From a virus: 46,049 bases of DNA. The stretch is taken from positions 1 through 46,049 of IMG/VR virus record IMGVR_UViG_3300025131_000080; one strand, written 5' to 3'. The notes below the pieces were generated by a model. That model ran no database searches. It had not been told where the DNA came from and worked only from the letters and a program-made list of their open reading frames with translations. This document shows, piece after piece, positions 8,522 to 17,722 of this stretch (position 1 is the stretch's first letter; the number at the start of each line of letters is the position of its first letter). The position numbers and the translations under genes are program-made.

Positions 8522-8853
8522 TAATATACCCTCAGAACTTTAAGCGCCTCTTCTAGATTCAGAGGAATAGCAATCACATCTCCAGCACGGATATCTGCTT
8601 CAGTCATATAGCCGTTATACAATGCAATCACCCACCAGAACGTAGGGCTTTGATAATATTGTTCGGCCAGTTGATAAAAACGATCCCCATACTTCCATAA
8701 GTAATTGGTGGTCCTCAAAGAAGCACGGTCTGCGACAGTGGGGTTGTAGATATAGGGGGTCTCATATTGGCGGATGTTTTTAACTCCGCGCTTCTCGCAC
8801 AAGAGTTCGCTGTTGTTATTAATGATTTTGTATTTTGAATATCGTGATGCCAT
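8521..8853 (-). CDS. 53: LysM-domain baseplate wedge protein (gp53-like)
   Basis: 110 residues, ATG at 8853, ending in a TAATG overlap with the next gene. The C-terminal half is LysM-like: GDRFYQLAEQYYQSPTFWWV, then an aromatic helix, GYMTEADIRAGDVIAIP, the signature shared by T4 gp53 and other short tail LysM proteins. Such proteins join the wedge to the hub and can bind peptidoglycan. It is shorter than T4 gp53 (196), so gp53 is given as the closest analogue. Neighbours on both sides are tail or baseplate proteins. Confidence 0.75.
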   Translation of the reverse strand: MASRYSKYKIINNNSELLCEKRGVKNIRQYETPYIYNPTVADRASLRTTNYLWKYGDRFYQLAEQYYQSPTFWWVIALYNGYMTEADIRAGDVIAIPLNLEEALKVLRVY

Positions 8854-8856
8854 AAG

Positions 8857-10035
8857 TTATCTACTCATGCCCATGCTCGCTAGCGTCTGGTCGAATGCGG
8901 CGTTGGCTTGCGCAAGATCAGCGAGATAAGCTGCTTTATCGGTGTATTCTACTACCCCTTGGTCTGTGCTGAGGTACCCACTCCCGGCTACGTTATCCCA
9001 GTGTCCCTGCAGTGCAGTGATTCCGGAGTACTTGTTTGTTGTAGCGCCTGGTACCGCTTCCGTCACCTGTGCTGCAGCATTATCTGCTGCTTGATCGGGG
9101 GTGTCCCGCGGCTCTTCGCTTGGGGGCTCCAGTGCATCGGGCGTTCCCGCCGGGGTTCCCTGCTGTTGTGCGGCTTGAGCAGCAGTGTGTGCGGGCACAA
9201 CAGGAGAGGGGGGTAAGCCGGGTGCGCTAGCTTGAAAATCGAGACCATACGGAAACGCATTATTGGAGAAGTTGCCTTGGTCGTCCCATCCCAAATGATG
9301 CTCATGGATGACTCCAAAATCAAAATTGATATTGATGAGTTTAGGGAGAATGCCTCCATCGTCTACAGTTCCTTCAGAGGGATTCGTTTCGATCACTCCC
9401 TTGTCCCCTTCGAGGTTATGATTAATCGTAAGACTTTTTAATACCCCTAACAACCCGTCTGTCGCTTTGCCTCCTCCCACGGATCTAAATTTTATTCCTT
9501 GGTCTTCTGCACTGTATTTTTTGCCCGGCTGTTCTTGGAGGATCCAGGAACCGGCGCTTCCCGTATCAGGCACATAGTGAGTGAGCTTGGGGGCCCATTG
9601 TTTCTGGCTCTTTGCCAAGTTCATTACATTTAAACGCAGCAATGGAGATTGTGCGATAGTGGTGGCAGAGCCGGCTTGAGTATAATTGGGATACAAAAAC
9701 TGTGTGAGGGCTTGGACCTTGGCTAGATTCTCGAAAGCCTCGCTTTTAGATGCGGCTGGAATCGCTAGCCCTACTGTAAGATTACGAGTGGTATTCTTAA
9801 ATTGGTAAATGGGATCCATGCGCCCATAGACTGTCTCTTCAGACCAGTCAGGAGAAAAGGTTTCATTATAGGCTTCGATGAAAGCTTTGAAGTAAATGGT
9901 ACGACCGCTGGGCACGTGTTGGATCATTATGCGGAAGCCTTGATTTGCTAAGAGATCGGAGCCGTCCGAAAAGTTAGTATCCCCAGACAGTTTATTAACA
10001 TTAAAGAAGGAAGAATTGATTTTGCGTTCTGCCAT
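8857..10035 (-). CDS. Baseplate tube-initiator-like structural protein
   Basis: 392 residues, ATG at 10035, 15 nt below the tape-measure stop. The first 200 residues carry VYGRMDPIYQFKNTTRNLTV, then LAIPAASKSEAFENLAKVQA, LYPNY and PLLRLNVMNLA. That order is typical of tube-fold proteins that start or cap the tail tube at the baseplate (roles of gp48/gp54 in T4). About 75 residues of proline/alanine/glutamine linker follow (PGLPPSPVVPAHTA), then a short C-terminal segment. Its place between tape measure and LysM wedge gene supports the role. The family assignment is by pattern and position only. Confidence 0.6.
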   Translation of the reverse strand: MAERKINSSFFNVNKLSGDTNFSDGSDLLANQGFRIMIQHVPSGRTIYFKAFIEAYNETFSPDWSEETVYGRMDPIYQFKNTTRNLTVGLAIPAASKSEAFENLAKVQALTQFLYPNYTQAGSATTIAQSPLLRLNVMNLAKSQKQWAPKLTHYVPDTGSAGSWILQEQPGKKYSAEDQGIKFRSVGGGKATDGLLGVLKSLTINHNLEGDKGVIETNPSEGTVDDGGILPKLININFDFGVIHEHHLGWDDQGNFSNNAFPYGLDFQASAPGLPPSPVVPAHTAAQAAQQQGTPAGTPDALEPPSEEPRDTPDQAADNAAAQVTEAVPGATTNKYSGITALQGHWDNVAGSGYLSTDQGVVEYTDKAAYLADLAQANAAFDQTLASMGMSR

Positions 10036-10050
10036 TTATATTATTATCCT

Positions 10051-12762
10051 TTACGAAGCCTCGGCAAACTTGCCGTCCACTATATTAAGTACTTTCTCTT
10101 CCAAAAGCTTACCATCTAATTCAAGCTTAACTGTTACTTGTTGGTTGGTGCGAGGGCTTGCTGCGACCGCTCCGCCACCACCACCACCGCTGCGGGCGCC
10201 GCCTGTAGCTTGTCCATAGGCTGCAGCACCGCCGGCGCGGGAAACGGCATTAGCCGATGCTTCGACGCGTTCTAAGATTGTCCTAAATGTTAGAGCTTTC
10301 TTTTTGGGAATATCGTCCATTGCCTTTGCCACTTGTCTGATGGCTTTGGCGGTTTCTAATAACTGTCCCGACTGAATACTCGCCAAGGATTCACTGAATA
10401 ATGCAATTGCTTCCAGATCATCGGTAGCAATAAACTTTAAGGCGAAAGCCACACCCAATAAGCCCACACCCAACGCGAGCATTCCAATTGCGGCGGGAAA
10501 CAAGAATATAGCAGCTAATGAAACGGTCGCGATAAAGAGAGAAAAGGCTTTGACCTTTTCAACGTCCATGCTTGTGAACATTACAGCGACTCCCTCGGCC
10601 ATCTTTCCAACGCCCACCGCCACTAATGCAATGGCGCCTCCAATCATAAGCACCGCGGCGCCTAACGCTAACAAGACAGCAACTCCAGGGGCGCCGGCAG
10701 CTAGTCCAATCAACGCGGGAATAAGAAAATAGAGCCCTGCGGTGAGGACACCGATGGCTACGGCAATGGCTAGAATTTCGCCGGCGGAAAACCCTGCAAA
10801 CGCCTTAACAAACTCAGCCATGCCCAGCGCTGCGACTGCAATGCCGGCGCCAATCAATAATACGGCCACTCCGAGTGCTAACATTTGGGGGGCTGTCTTT
10901 GCTGCGGTTTTACCAGCTAGCTGGTCGGTGACAATTGATTTCTTTTTTACTGCGTCGTTTTGTATCTCTTTTTCAGTTTCAAGCGTGGTTTCCGCAATAG
11001 CTTTTTTCGTCCATAAAGACTTAAGGGCTGCCCATTTTTGCTCGGCGCGCCAGAGAACCTGCACTCCAGCCAAGACTGCTTTGAATGCGGTCCAAGTTGC
11101 ATTGAATGCCACCTGGGCTTTTTGGAGTAGCATCGTGGCCGTCATCCAGCCTTTGTAGACTATGATGGCTCCCCCCACCCACTTCACCACAAGTCCAATC
11201 TCATCTACATGTTTTGCCATCCAGTTTCCGAAAGTTTGGAAAGTAGCTAATAGAGGTTGCAACACGGGAATCAATGATTGTAGCACCATCTTAAGGCTGT
11301 CCTGAACACTAGCCATCTCTGCTGCTCGTTCGGCCGCTTCTGCATAGTCAGCGCTAGTCTGTTGAGTCTCTGCTCCTAGCGCCTCCATGTTGCCCGACAT
11401 CATCTGGGCAAGATCGCCCACCGAATCTAAGCCGAGACTGTCGGCATAAAACTTTCGCTGATAGTAGGACATGTCATCGAATGACAGTCCGGCCTCGTCA
11501 AGGGCGCCACGAAGCATTTCAAATCTTTCTACCGGATCCGTAGCCATCATCAGATCCATCGCATTGACGAAGTTCCCACCTAGTGCAGCATTAAGCTTTC
11601 CTGCTTGAGTAGCTGCGCCTTCAAAAGTATCAAACTTATCAGTAACCGCTAAGAGTTTTTGCATTTCTAGACCAGTAATCTTAGAAACTCTCGCCAAGTC
11701 TTTAAAGGCTTTTGTTCCATCCGCTCCAAGCTTGGATAAGCTTGGCCCAATTTGTCCATACTGCGCGATTAATTGGCCCGGGGCTACCCCGATATTCTCA
11801 GCTAATGAGCTTAACTCGCGCAGGGTGCCGGCGGCTTGGGTACCAGTCTGCCCCATCATCTTAGTGGCTACTTGCATGCCTTTAGCAGAGTCAGTTGCGT
11901 TAACCCCTAACTGAGTTAAGATCGCGGAAGTTTGTCCGATTTCTTTGCGGGCTTCTTGACTGATCATTGTAAAATCAGTATAGGCACCATAGAGAGCGCC
12001 CCAAGCTTCTTGGTTCTGTTGCAGTGAAACTGTACTATTGCGCGTAGCCTCATACGAATTTGTCATTTCGCGGGCCATGGCAGCAGATGCTCCTGTGGTT
12101 CTGCGGAATGCGCTTTCTGCTGCATCTAGTTGGAGCGCAAGGTTAATAACCGAATTTACAAACGCTGCTATTCCTGCACTACCCAACTTACTGACAAATC
12201 CGATAAGGCCGGCCTCCGCGCTCATCATGGACTTGGCAAAATCCATTATATTCTTATAATTAAAGAGTTGGTTTTGACCATAGACGGCCATCATCTTGCC
12301 CAACTGTGAGCCTAAATCTTTAGCGGCATCAACGGACTCTCTTACACTCACGGTATATTTTAGTTGATTCTCTCGGCGCTCTTCTTCAACAGCTGCCTCT
12401 TTCTCTAAAATGCGGAGCTTATTAAGATATTGTTGAACAGTCATCTCCGTTGTTCGATGTTCATGGAGGAGAAGCTTCTTTCTGTCTTCATAATACTCTA
12501 AAATTTGATTATGTAAATCAACTTGTGCTTCAATACTGTGGGAACGTTCGCGCTCAACCTCAATAATCCGCTCATTCATTGCTATATCTTCTTGGAGGGC
12601 GGCGAGGCGGCGGTCACTCAGTTCCCCTTGGCGGCGTCTGCTTTCCTCGATGGCGCGGTTGTGGGCCAGCATCTTCTCCAAGACTTGCTCCGCGGCGTCG
12701 TCCGTGGCTGCAGCCTCTCGTTGGAGTCGGAGTTCTTCTTCTGTCCATTTCATACCAGCCAT
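10051..12762 (-). CDS. Tail tape measure protein
   Basis: 903 residues, ATG at 12762. The N-terminal part (about residues 5-150) is strongly charged coiled coil, the middle is Ala/Gln/Met-rich helix typical of phage tape measures, and about residues 520-790 hold a cluster of long hydrophobic segments (for example MLALGVAVLLIGAGIAVA). A glycine-rich spacer (GGARSGGGGGG) precedes the last 40 residues. It is the functional counterpart of T4 gp29, setting tail length and entering the cell envelope on injection. At about 0.15 nm per residue it would predict a tail of up to roughly 135 nm. A terminator precedes it and a TACTATTTA-like element lies upstream, so it is probably transcribed separately. 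Confidence 0.85.
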   Translation of the reverse strand: MAGMKWTEEELRLQREAAATDDAAEQVLEKMLAHNRAIEESRRRQGELSDRRLAALQEDIAMNERIIEVERERSHSIEAQVDLHNQILEYYEDRKKLLLHEHRTTEMTVQQYLNKLRILEKEAAVEEERRENQLKYTVSVRESVDAAKDLGSQLGKMMAVYGQNQLFNYKNIMDFAKSMMSAEAGLIGFVSKLGSAGIAAFVNSVINLALQLDAAESAFRRTTGASAAMAREMTNSYEATRNSTVSLQQNQEAWGALYGAYTDFTMISQEARKEIGQTSAILTQLGVNATDSAKGMQVATKMMGQTGTQAAGTLRELSSLAENIGVAPGQLIAQYGQIGPSLSKLGADGTKAFKDLARVSKITGLEMQKLLAVTDKFDTFEGAATQAGKLNAALGGNFVNAMDLMMATDPVERFEMLRGALDEAGLSFDDMSYYQRKFYADSLGLDSVGDLAQMMSGNMEALGAETQQTSADYAEAAERAAEMASVQDSLKMVLQSLIPVLQPLLATFQTFGNWMAKHVDEIGLVVKWVGGAIIVYKGWMTATMLLQKAQVAFNATWTAFKAVLAGVQVLWRAEQKWAALKSLWTKKAIAETTLETEKEIQNDAVKKKSIVTDQLAGKTAAKTAPQMLALGVAVLLIGAGIAVAALGMAEFVKAFAGFSAGEILAIAVAIGVLTAGLYFLIPALIGLAAGAPGVAVLLALGAAVLMIGGAIALVAVGVGKMAEGVAVMFTSMDVEKVKAFSLFIATVSLAAIFLFPAAIGMLALGVGLLGVAFALKFIATDDLEAIALFSESLASIQSGQLLETAKAIRQVAKAMDDIPKKKALTFRTILERVEASANAVSRAGGAAAYGQATGGARSGGGGGGAVAASPRTNQQVTVKLELDGKLLEEKVLNIVDGKFAEAS

Positions 12763-12800
12763 TTAATAAAACATCCTTGAAATAATTGGGGTGCGTGTTA

Positions 12801-12811
12801 TTATAAATAGT
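12801..12811 (-). promoter_or_regulatory. ACTATTTA element upstream of the tape measure gene
   Basis: ACTATTTATAA on the minus strand, about 39 nt upstream of the tape-measure ATG and just below a terminator. It is one member of a recurrent intergenic element ahead of virion genes, and a candidate phage late promoter. See the finding on this motif. Confidence 0.4.
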
Positions 12812-12817
12812 TTTCCA

Positions 12818-12852
12818 TAAAAAAAGACAGGGCTTATTACTTGCCCTGTCTT
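12818..12852 (-). terminator. Intrinsic terminator before the tape measure gene
   Basis: On the minus strand a perfect 10-bp stem (AAGACAGGGC at 12852-12843, GCCCTGTCTT at 12833-12824) with a 9-nt loop runs into seven T residues. It lies 14 nt after the stop of the 77-residue gene. It separates the sheath-tube-baseplate block from the tape measure block. Confidence 0.85.
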
Positions 12853-12866
12853 CATCTTTGCTTTAT

Positions 12867-13100
12867 TTATCTTGGCCGCGTGGGCGGTGCTGGTTGATTA
12901 GCCGATGTTAGTGTCTGAGTAGAGGAGTTTCGTCCTCCACCTTGGGATGCCTTATCAATAGCCTCCTTCTCGGCTTCCAACTGCTTCACCAGTCTTTCCA
13001 CAAACCACTTGCGGAGCCCTACCGGCAAATTATAAGCTTCAACAAACGACCACCCACCAGAATATTTTAAGAAGAAGAACTGCTCATACACGTTCTCCAT
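12867..13100 (-). CDS. Small tail or baseplate assembly protein before the tape measure
   Basis: 77 residues, ATG at 13100, 4 nt after the preceding stop. The folded part is residues 1-50 (YEQFFFLKYSGGWSFVEAYN, then LPVGLRKWFVERLVKQLEAE), followed by a disordered Ser/Gln/Pro tail. The pattern of a short helical protein containing 'LP..LR.WF..R' just upstream of the tape measure recurs in contractile-tail phages, where such proteins act as tape-measure chaperones or hub assembly factors (T4 gp51 has a comparable position and size). The assignment rests on position and pattern. Confidence 0.55.
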   Translation of the reverse strand: MENVYEQFFFLKYSGGWSFVEAYNLPVGLRKWFVERLVKQLEAEKEAIDKASQGGGRNSSTQTLTSANQPAPPTRPR

Positions 13101-13104
13101 ATAA

Positions 13105-13977
13105 TCACTGGTCAGGCCAAAAAAAGTCCGCGGTTAGCGGAACCTCCATGTCTTGATCGTGCCCACATTCCTCACACACAAACATTTGTGTCAAGTCAAT
13201 ATTGGGTGCCACGAGCTTATAAGCCTGTCGAATTCGACGCGAATCTCGCGATGGCATATTAGCAATTACTGCTTTTAAAGTTGTATCAACAGTGCTTCCA
13301 TTTACAGCCACAATAAGATTACTCAATTGAGTGGTAACTGCCCGTTCGGTTAACCCATTCCGAGCTTTTTTGTTAGACCCCACCAACTTCTTTTCATCAT
13401 ATCCAGTCAACAGGCGCAGAGTAACGGTAGCCTCCAGTGAGCGCAAAGTGACATCATAAGTGCCATCGCCGTTAAAAACAAGCCCCAGATCGGATTGCTC
13501 CTGAGCATCGATATCATCGCCAGTATATACATTCGCCTCATTCAAATCAAAAGAATAATCTTGGGACGTGGTGCATGCAGGACACGTAATCTGAGTCGTG
13601 TAGATGTTGCCATAACCCGACGTCCGGACTGCAATGATAATGGCATTGCGATCTCCTACCAATAATGAATCGGGATCAATGTTCCGATTTACTATAATGT
13701 TCTTCAGCAAGCGTTCAATTGCAATGCCTTTCTTTAATAATGTTCTCGACGTAAGAAGGTCTTCTTCCTTCGCCGTCATGTGTCGAATCTCAATGCTCTC
13801 TTCATTGTGGAGCGGATGGTCCTCATCATAAAACTTTCCCTGCGAGGGAAGCTCTACAAACTCAGTCGGCACAACAAAGGAAAAATCCGTGTTATCTTGT
13901 TGCATCACTTGAGGAGGAGGACCACTAGATTCTGGCGTGGTGTCGCCCATGCCTAAGCGGTCTTTATTTCGTGACAA
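13105..13977 (-). CDS. 26: gp26-type baseplate hub protein with zinc-ribbon cysteines
   Basis: 290 residues. It starts at TTG 13977 with AGAGGTG a few bases upstream and an in-frame stop just before; the next ATG (13950) has no Shine-Dalgarno. The core (FVELPSQGKFY, the MTAKEEDLLTSRTLLKKG region, and IDPDSLLVGDRNAIIIAVR) matches the T4-type baseplate hub family of gp26. Two Cys pairs, CPAC (132-135) and CEEC (268-271), flank a beta-rich insert and should bind zinc. T4 gp26 is shorter (about 208). It follows sheath and tube genes, as expected for a baseplate component. Confidence 0.7.
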   Translation of the reverse strand: MSRNKDRLGMGDTTPESSGPPPQVMQQDNTDFSFVVPTEFVELPSQGKFYDEDHPLHNEESIEIRHMTAKEEDLLTSRTLLKKGIAIERLLKNIIVNRNIDPDSLLVGDRNAIIIAVRTSGYGNIYTTQITCPACTTSQDYSFDLNEANVYTGDDIDAQEQSDLGLVFNGDGTYDVTLRSLEATVTLRLLTGYDEKKLVGSNKKARNGLTERAVTTQLSNLIVAVNGSTVDTTLKAVIANMPSRDSRRIRQAYKLVAPNIDLTQMFVCEECGHDQDMEVPLTADFFWPDQ

Positions 13978-14003
13978 TATTCACCTCTTTTTTTAAGTCT
14001 TGT

Positions 14004-14609
14004 CTAAAGTATTGCTGCTTCGTCCGGTGCAGGAGCATTGGCCTCGGCGCCCCCACCGCTAGCTTTGTCGAAAACGGAACCATGCGGGCCATCGAGAGTT
14101 GCCCAGTCGTATTTCAGCGTCATGCTTACCTCGGTAAGATCATCACCGCCATATTCCAGGTCTCCGAATTTCAAATCCGTAATCCAAGCATTCTGAAGAG
14201 TCCAGCTTTCGATGCTCTCTCCGGCGCCGTTGAGCGCTGTAACGGTTACCTGTCCGAGAGCAGTTGCCGCCCTTGCTTTCGTCATGGTCGACAGGTCACT
14301 CGTAGTATCAGGGGGACTATAGCCAGCCTGTTGGACGAGAGTCGTCAAACTATGAGCAACATCAGGATCTTGGGGATCTACCATGGTAATGGCAACGTCG
14401 TTCCATGAGACAGCACCAGGATAATAAAACGTATGGTTCAAATACTTGTGTTCCGCTGCAGCAATCGTGAAAGAGGGCTTGGCCGCGGTCTTTGCAAACC
14501 AGAGATTGGTGTCATCTGGAAAACCACTAATGCGAACTATAAACCTAAATTTTCTTTTAGGATCCTTAAGCGTGGTATCGCTCGAAAAATTATCAGTCCA
14601 AAATGCCAT
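14004..14609 (-). CDS. 19: Tail tube protein (gp19-like)
   Basis: 201 residues, ATG at 14609. The sequence opens with MAFWTDNFSSDTTLKDPKRK and FRFIVRISGFPDDTNLWFAK, the start typical of T4-type tube subunits. It continues with PSFTIAAAEHKYLNHTFYYP and a C-terminal LKYDWATLD beta segment shared by gp19 proteins. It polymerises as the inner tail tube through which DNA passes. It is directly below the sheath gene, the T4 order (18 then 19). A TACTATTTA element sits about 32 nt above the start, which would allow tube expression beyond that of the sheath. Confidence 0.9.
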   Translation of the reverse strand: MAFWTDNFSSDTTLKDPKRKFRFIVRISGFPDDTNLWFAKTAAKPSFTIAAAEHKYLNHTFYYPGAVSWNDVAITMVDPQDPDVAHSLTTLVQQAGYSPPDTTSDLSTMTKARAATALGQVTVTALNGAGESIESWTLQNAWITDLKFGDLEYGGDDLTEVSMTLKYDWATLDGPHGSVFDKASGGGAEANAPAPDEAAIL

Positions 14610-14640
14610 TGTTTAGTTACTCCTATGTAAGCGTTTCAAA

Positions 14641-14651
14641 ATTAAATAGTA
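14641..14651 (-). promoter_or_regulatory. TACTATTTA element upstream of the tail tube gene
   Basis: TACTATTTAAT on the minus strand, about 32 nt above the tail tube ATG, in the only spacer between sheath and tube. It shares eight core bases with the elements above sheath, neck, scaffold and fibre genes. Candidate late promoter. Confidence 0.45.
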
Positions 14652-14676
14652 AGGAGAGAAAAAATCTCCATATCTT

Positions 14677-17604
14677 TTAATCATCAAATGACGCTCCTGT
14701 CGATGCAATCACAAAGTCGATTGCAATGTATTCAATTGCCCGGGCGGGCTTCACCATAATCTTAGCATATAAGATATTTTGGTCAATCAAGTCGGGGGTC
14801 GTCGTAGACGAATCCAGAATCAATCGATATTCCGTAATTCCGTAACGAGTAAGCACGCTATCCAAGAAGGGAGAAATTAAGCCCCTAAAGCGAGCCCATG
14901 TAGACTCCACATTTTGCTCAAACAAAATCTGTGTCGACAGAATCGAAATCTGCTTCTTCAGATAAATCACCAGCCTACGGACGTTAATCCTATCCAGGGC
15001 AGACTGACGCTCTTGCAAGGTCTTCTGTCCGAATACCACAATCCCACTAGACGGGAAGGAGGCAATAGGATTAATGCGAGCTTCGTAAAGAGTGTCTCGT
15101 TCCCTAGAGGTTAATCTTTCGGAAACAGCCGTGACAGGAATGCCTGCGGCTCCATCACTCAATCCGCCGCGATTGAAACCGGCGGGAGCAAACCAAAGAT
15201 CCGACTTAGCCTGCGAGGAAGCCAAAACTCCCATCATGGCCACGGAGGGCGGTACCCATACTAAGACGCCACTTTGTGAATCCCGAGTCTGAACCCAAGG
15301 ATAGAAGGTTGCGCCGTAGCTCGAATCCACTCGGCGTGCGCGAAGAGTATTCGCGGCTTGAATTGGAGTAGTTCCAATACGTGCCTTCTTGGTGGTCTTG
15401 CGTGCCTCGTGAGGCGGAATATAAATACTCGGCAGGTCAATGAGTGCCATAGCATCTGCACGCTCTTCACAGACGTTAATCATGTGCTGCGTGAGTGCAT
15501 CTTGCGTAAGTCCGGGGACTGCTAACAAGTTCATGTTCAACATTTCCGGATCTGCCACTGTATCGATGGCGCGCTTGTAAGTATAGTATTCCATACTGTT
15601 CTGGTTGGTGGCATTTCCTGTGCCGGATCCACCTGCGCCAGGAATACCGGCGTTATAAAGAGGATCGGGGCGCAGGATATTAAAGCCATCGGATGCTCCC
15701 CAGAAGGGGGCAGTAAAGCGATTATAGTCTGCATTAAGCAAATCAGCAATCGAACCAGAAGTAATGGATACTCCGGAGGCGCGTGAGCCAGAAGCATAAT
15801 AATAGCCTCCCGTAGAACCGGAGGTAATATCATCTAAGGAGAAAACATAAGCACCTTTTTGGGTGGCTGTTGCACTCGGTGACGGGGCTCCCGTTACTGG
15901 ATCACTTACCGAAGATTGCCAAAGCTTTCTTAAGCTATCAGCCACACTAGGATCTGAGTGGGTGCTGGTGCGGTCCCGAGTTGTTTGCATTCCAAAGTAT
16001 GCATCAGTAGGAACCGCTAAGCCACCATCAGAAGCGGAGAGGCGCAGGCGGGGCGTTGGCCAGGAGAGGGAGCCAGTTAATGACCCACTCGTAGTGTTGC
16101 CCATAAAGGGGGCGAGCGCACCACTTATCAATCCCGTGGGGGCATAGATCATTTGACCTGCAGAGGCTGTGGTTGTCGATGCCAAAGCTCTAAATCGAGG
16201 TGGACCATAATAACCAAAGGGCAAGAGAGCAGAATCGGTTGCTCCGCCTTCCACATCGGGAGCCATTTCAACGTACATATACTTGGACCTATTAGGATAT
16301 TCTCCATAAGTCTTCAAGCGGCGCGAAGTGGAATCCCATTGAGTATGCTTGTCTCCAATCACTCTAGCGATGAAAGAGGGGGAAGCGGGATCTAATGAAC
16401 AGTTATCAAACCGTTCCATAACCTGCACATTACTGTCTGTATCGTGGAGGTTGCGAACAAGAACGCTAAAGGTTCCATAATCATCGGTTGTCGTAGTTGA
16501 CTGCCGAATATTTTGAATAGAGATCTTGCAATTCTTCTGTAGCCATTCGCCATGGCCGCGGCCCACTAATCTAAAGAGCCTCTGGAGACTATGCGGATCA
16601 TAGCTGCCGGGGGCACCTAAATCTTGTCCCACAAACCAGCCGGCTTTCGCTTCAGTTGAAGCACCTTGCAAGTTTTGAGGCCCAGTCGTGCTGGTTCCTG
16701 CCAAAGCGATGGGGAGCAGTACTCCATGCAACGCTGTTGACGTCAAATTACTACCCGTCGCAAACCAAGCCGCTCCGTTAGCGCTCGTGCATCCAGCCCG
16801 AAGCGCTTGTCCAAAGCTTTCTCCGAGCCAATAATTTTTGCGTGCCGACGCAGGATAAAATCTACCGGCTACAGATGCGAGTTGCGGATTTGTGTTAAAT
16901 CGATTACGAACAAACAAATCTGAAGAATCATCAAAATTAAATTTAATTGTTTCGCTGCCCGTGGCTGCTGTTGAGCCGGCATTACGTATTTCTATCTGAA
17001 ATGTATAATCACTTGTGTTGTTGCCCATGACTACTCCGACACCACCGGAGGTGAACGAGTCACCATGCACCACTCCGCCCGTCAATGTAAGAGAGGCGCT
17101 AGCATTCACATACCAAACTGCAGCTAATACCCCTTGTTTGGCCAAGTCGCCGCCCAGAAAAGTTCTGTGGGAGGACGAGGGCCAGACCCACAACCCATAA
17201 GCACCGCCGTTATCAGCTACGCTGCTAGCAGGGCTGCTCAGCGTTTTCCAGCCGGCTTTACCGGCGCCTGACGCGTTGGAGTCTTCTTGCCCCAAGAGGC
17301 GAATATAAGTTAAAGGCGCTACGTTAGAGCGCAAAAACGCTTTGGCTGCGTAGGTGCCATACATCGGAGACTGTAAGTTCCCGTCGCGAGAGATGTCGCC
17401 ACCTCCATTACCGGGGACGGTATCTCCGAAGATCTGAACAAATTCGGAATAAGACTGTACCTTCACCGGAGTCATCGCCAAGCCGCGGCGGGCTCGACCA
17501 ATTACTACAGGGCCGATTGCATCGGCGCTTTTGGGAATGAAAGAATTATCAATTTCGTTGATAAATACTCCCGGAGATACAAATTTAAAATTCTTGACTG
17601 ACAT
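14677..17604 (-). CDS. 18: Tail sheath protein (gp18-like)
   Basis: 975 residues, ATG at 17604 with AAAAGGA upstream. The N-terminus (SPGVFINEIDNS, then GPVVIGRARRGLAMTPVKVQ and FVQIFGD) and the C-terminus (ILFEQNVESTWARFRGLISP and VKPARAIEYIAIDFVI) are the conserved sheath domains that form the inter-subunit mesh. It contracts to drive the tube into the cell. It is much longer than T4 gp18 (659). The extra length is in the middle (about residues 100-640), rich in Ser, Gly and Thr, and likely forms surface-exposed domains. Confidence 0.92.
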   Translation of the reverse strand: MSVKNFKFVSPGVFINEIDNSFIPKSADAIGPVVIGRARRGLAMTPVKVQSYSEFVQIFGDTVPGNGGGDISRDGNLQSPMYGTYAAKAFLRSNVAPLTYIRLLGQEDSNASGAGKAGWKTLSSPASSVADNGGAYGLWVWPSSSHRTFLGGDLAKQGVLAAVWYVNASASLTLTGGVVHGDSFTSGGVGVVMGNNTSDYTFQIEIRNAGSTAATGSETIKFNFDDSSDLFVRNRFNTNPQLASVAGRFYPASARKNYWLGESFGQALRAGCTSANGAAWFATGSNLTSTALHGVLLPIALAGTSTTGPQNLQGASTEAKAGWFVGQDLGAPGSYDPHSLQRLFRLVGRGHGEWLQKNCKISIQNIRQSTTTTDDYGTFSVLVRNLHDTDSNVQVMERFDNCSLDPASPSFIARVIGDKHTQWDSTSRRLKTYGEYPNRSKYMYVEMAPDVEGGATDSALLPFGYYGPPRFRALASTTTASAGQMIYAPTGLISGALAPFMGNTTSGSLTGSLSWPTPRLRLSASDGGLAVPTDAYFGMQTTRDRTSTHSDPSVADSLRKLWQSSVSDPVTGAPSPSATATQKGAYVFSLDDITSGSTGGYYYASGSRASGVSITSGSIADLLNADYNRFTAPFWGASDGFNILRPDPLYNAGIPGAGGSGTGNATNQNSMEYYTYKRAIDTVADPEMLNMNLLAVPGLTQDALTQHMINVCEERADAMALIDLPSIYIPPHEARKTTKKARIGTTPIQAANTLRARRVDSSYGATFYPWVQTRDSQSGVLVWVPPSVAMMGVLASSQAKSDLWFAPAGFNRGGLSDGAAGIPVTAVSERLTSRERDTLYEARINPIASFPSSGIVVFGQKTLQERQSALDRINVRRLVIYLKKQISILSTQILFEQNVESTWARFRGLISPFLDSVLTRYGITEYRLILDSSTTTPDLIDQNILYAKIMVKPARAIEYIAIDFVIASTGASFDD

Positions 17605-17655
17605 GCTTGTGATTCCTTTTAAAACAATTGCTAAAGTATGCTACTGCAATCATTA

Positions 17656-17666
17656 ATTAAATAGTA
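17656..17666 (-). promoter_or_regulatory. TACTATTTA element upstream of the sheath gene
   Basis: TACTATTTAAT on the minus strand about 52 nt above the sheath ATG, identical over 11 bases to the element above the tube gene. Below a probable terminator (17722-17682). Candidate late promoter. Confidence 0.45.
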
Positions 17667-17681
17667 TTTTTAATTCCAAAA

Positions 17682-17722
17682 AGCTCCTGAACTCCAAAGA
17701 AAAATGGGGCTTTACTTCAGGA
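17682..17722 (-). terminator. Probable terminator at the end of the gp15-like gene
   Basis: On the minus strand TCCTGAA, overlapping the stop codon of the gp15-like gene, pairs with TTCAGGA about 24 nt later, and GCTTTTTGG follows. The loop is large and the T-run short, so it is weaker than the other terminators here. Confidence 0.45.
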
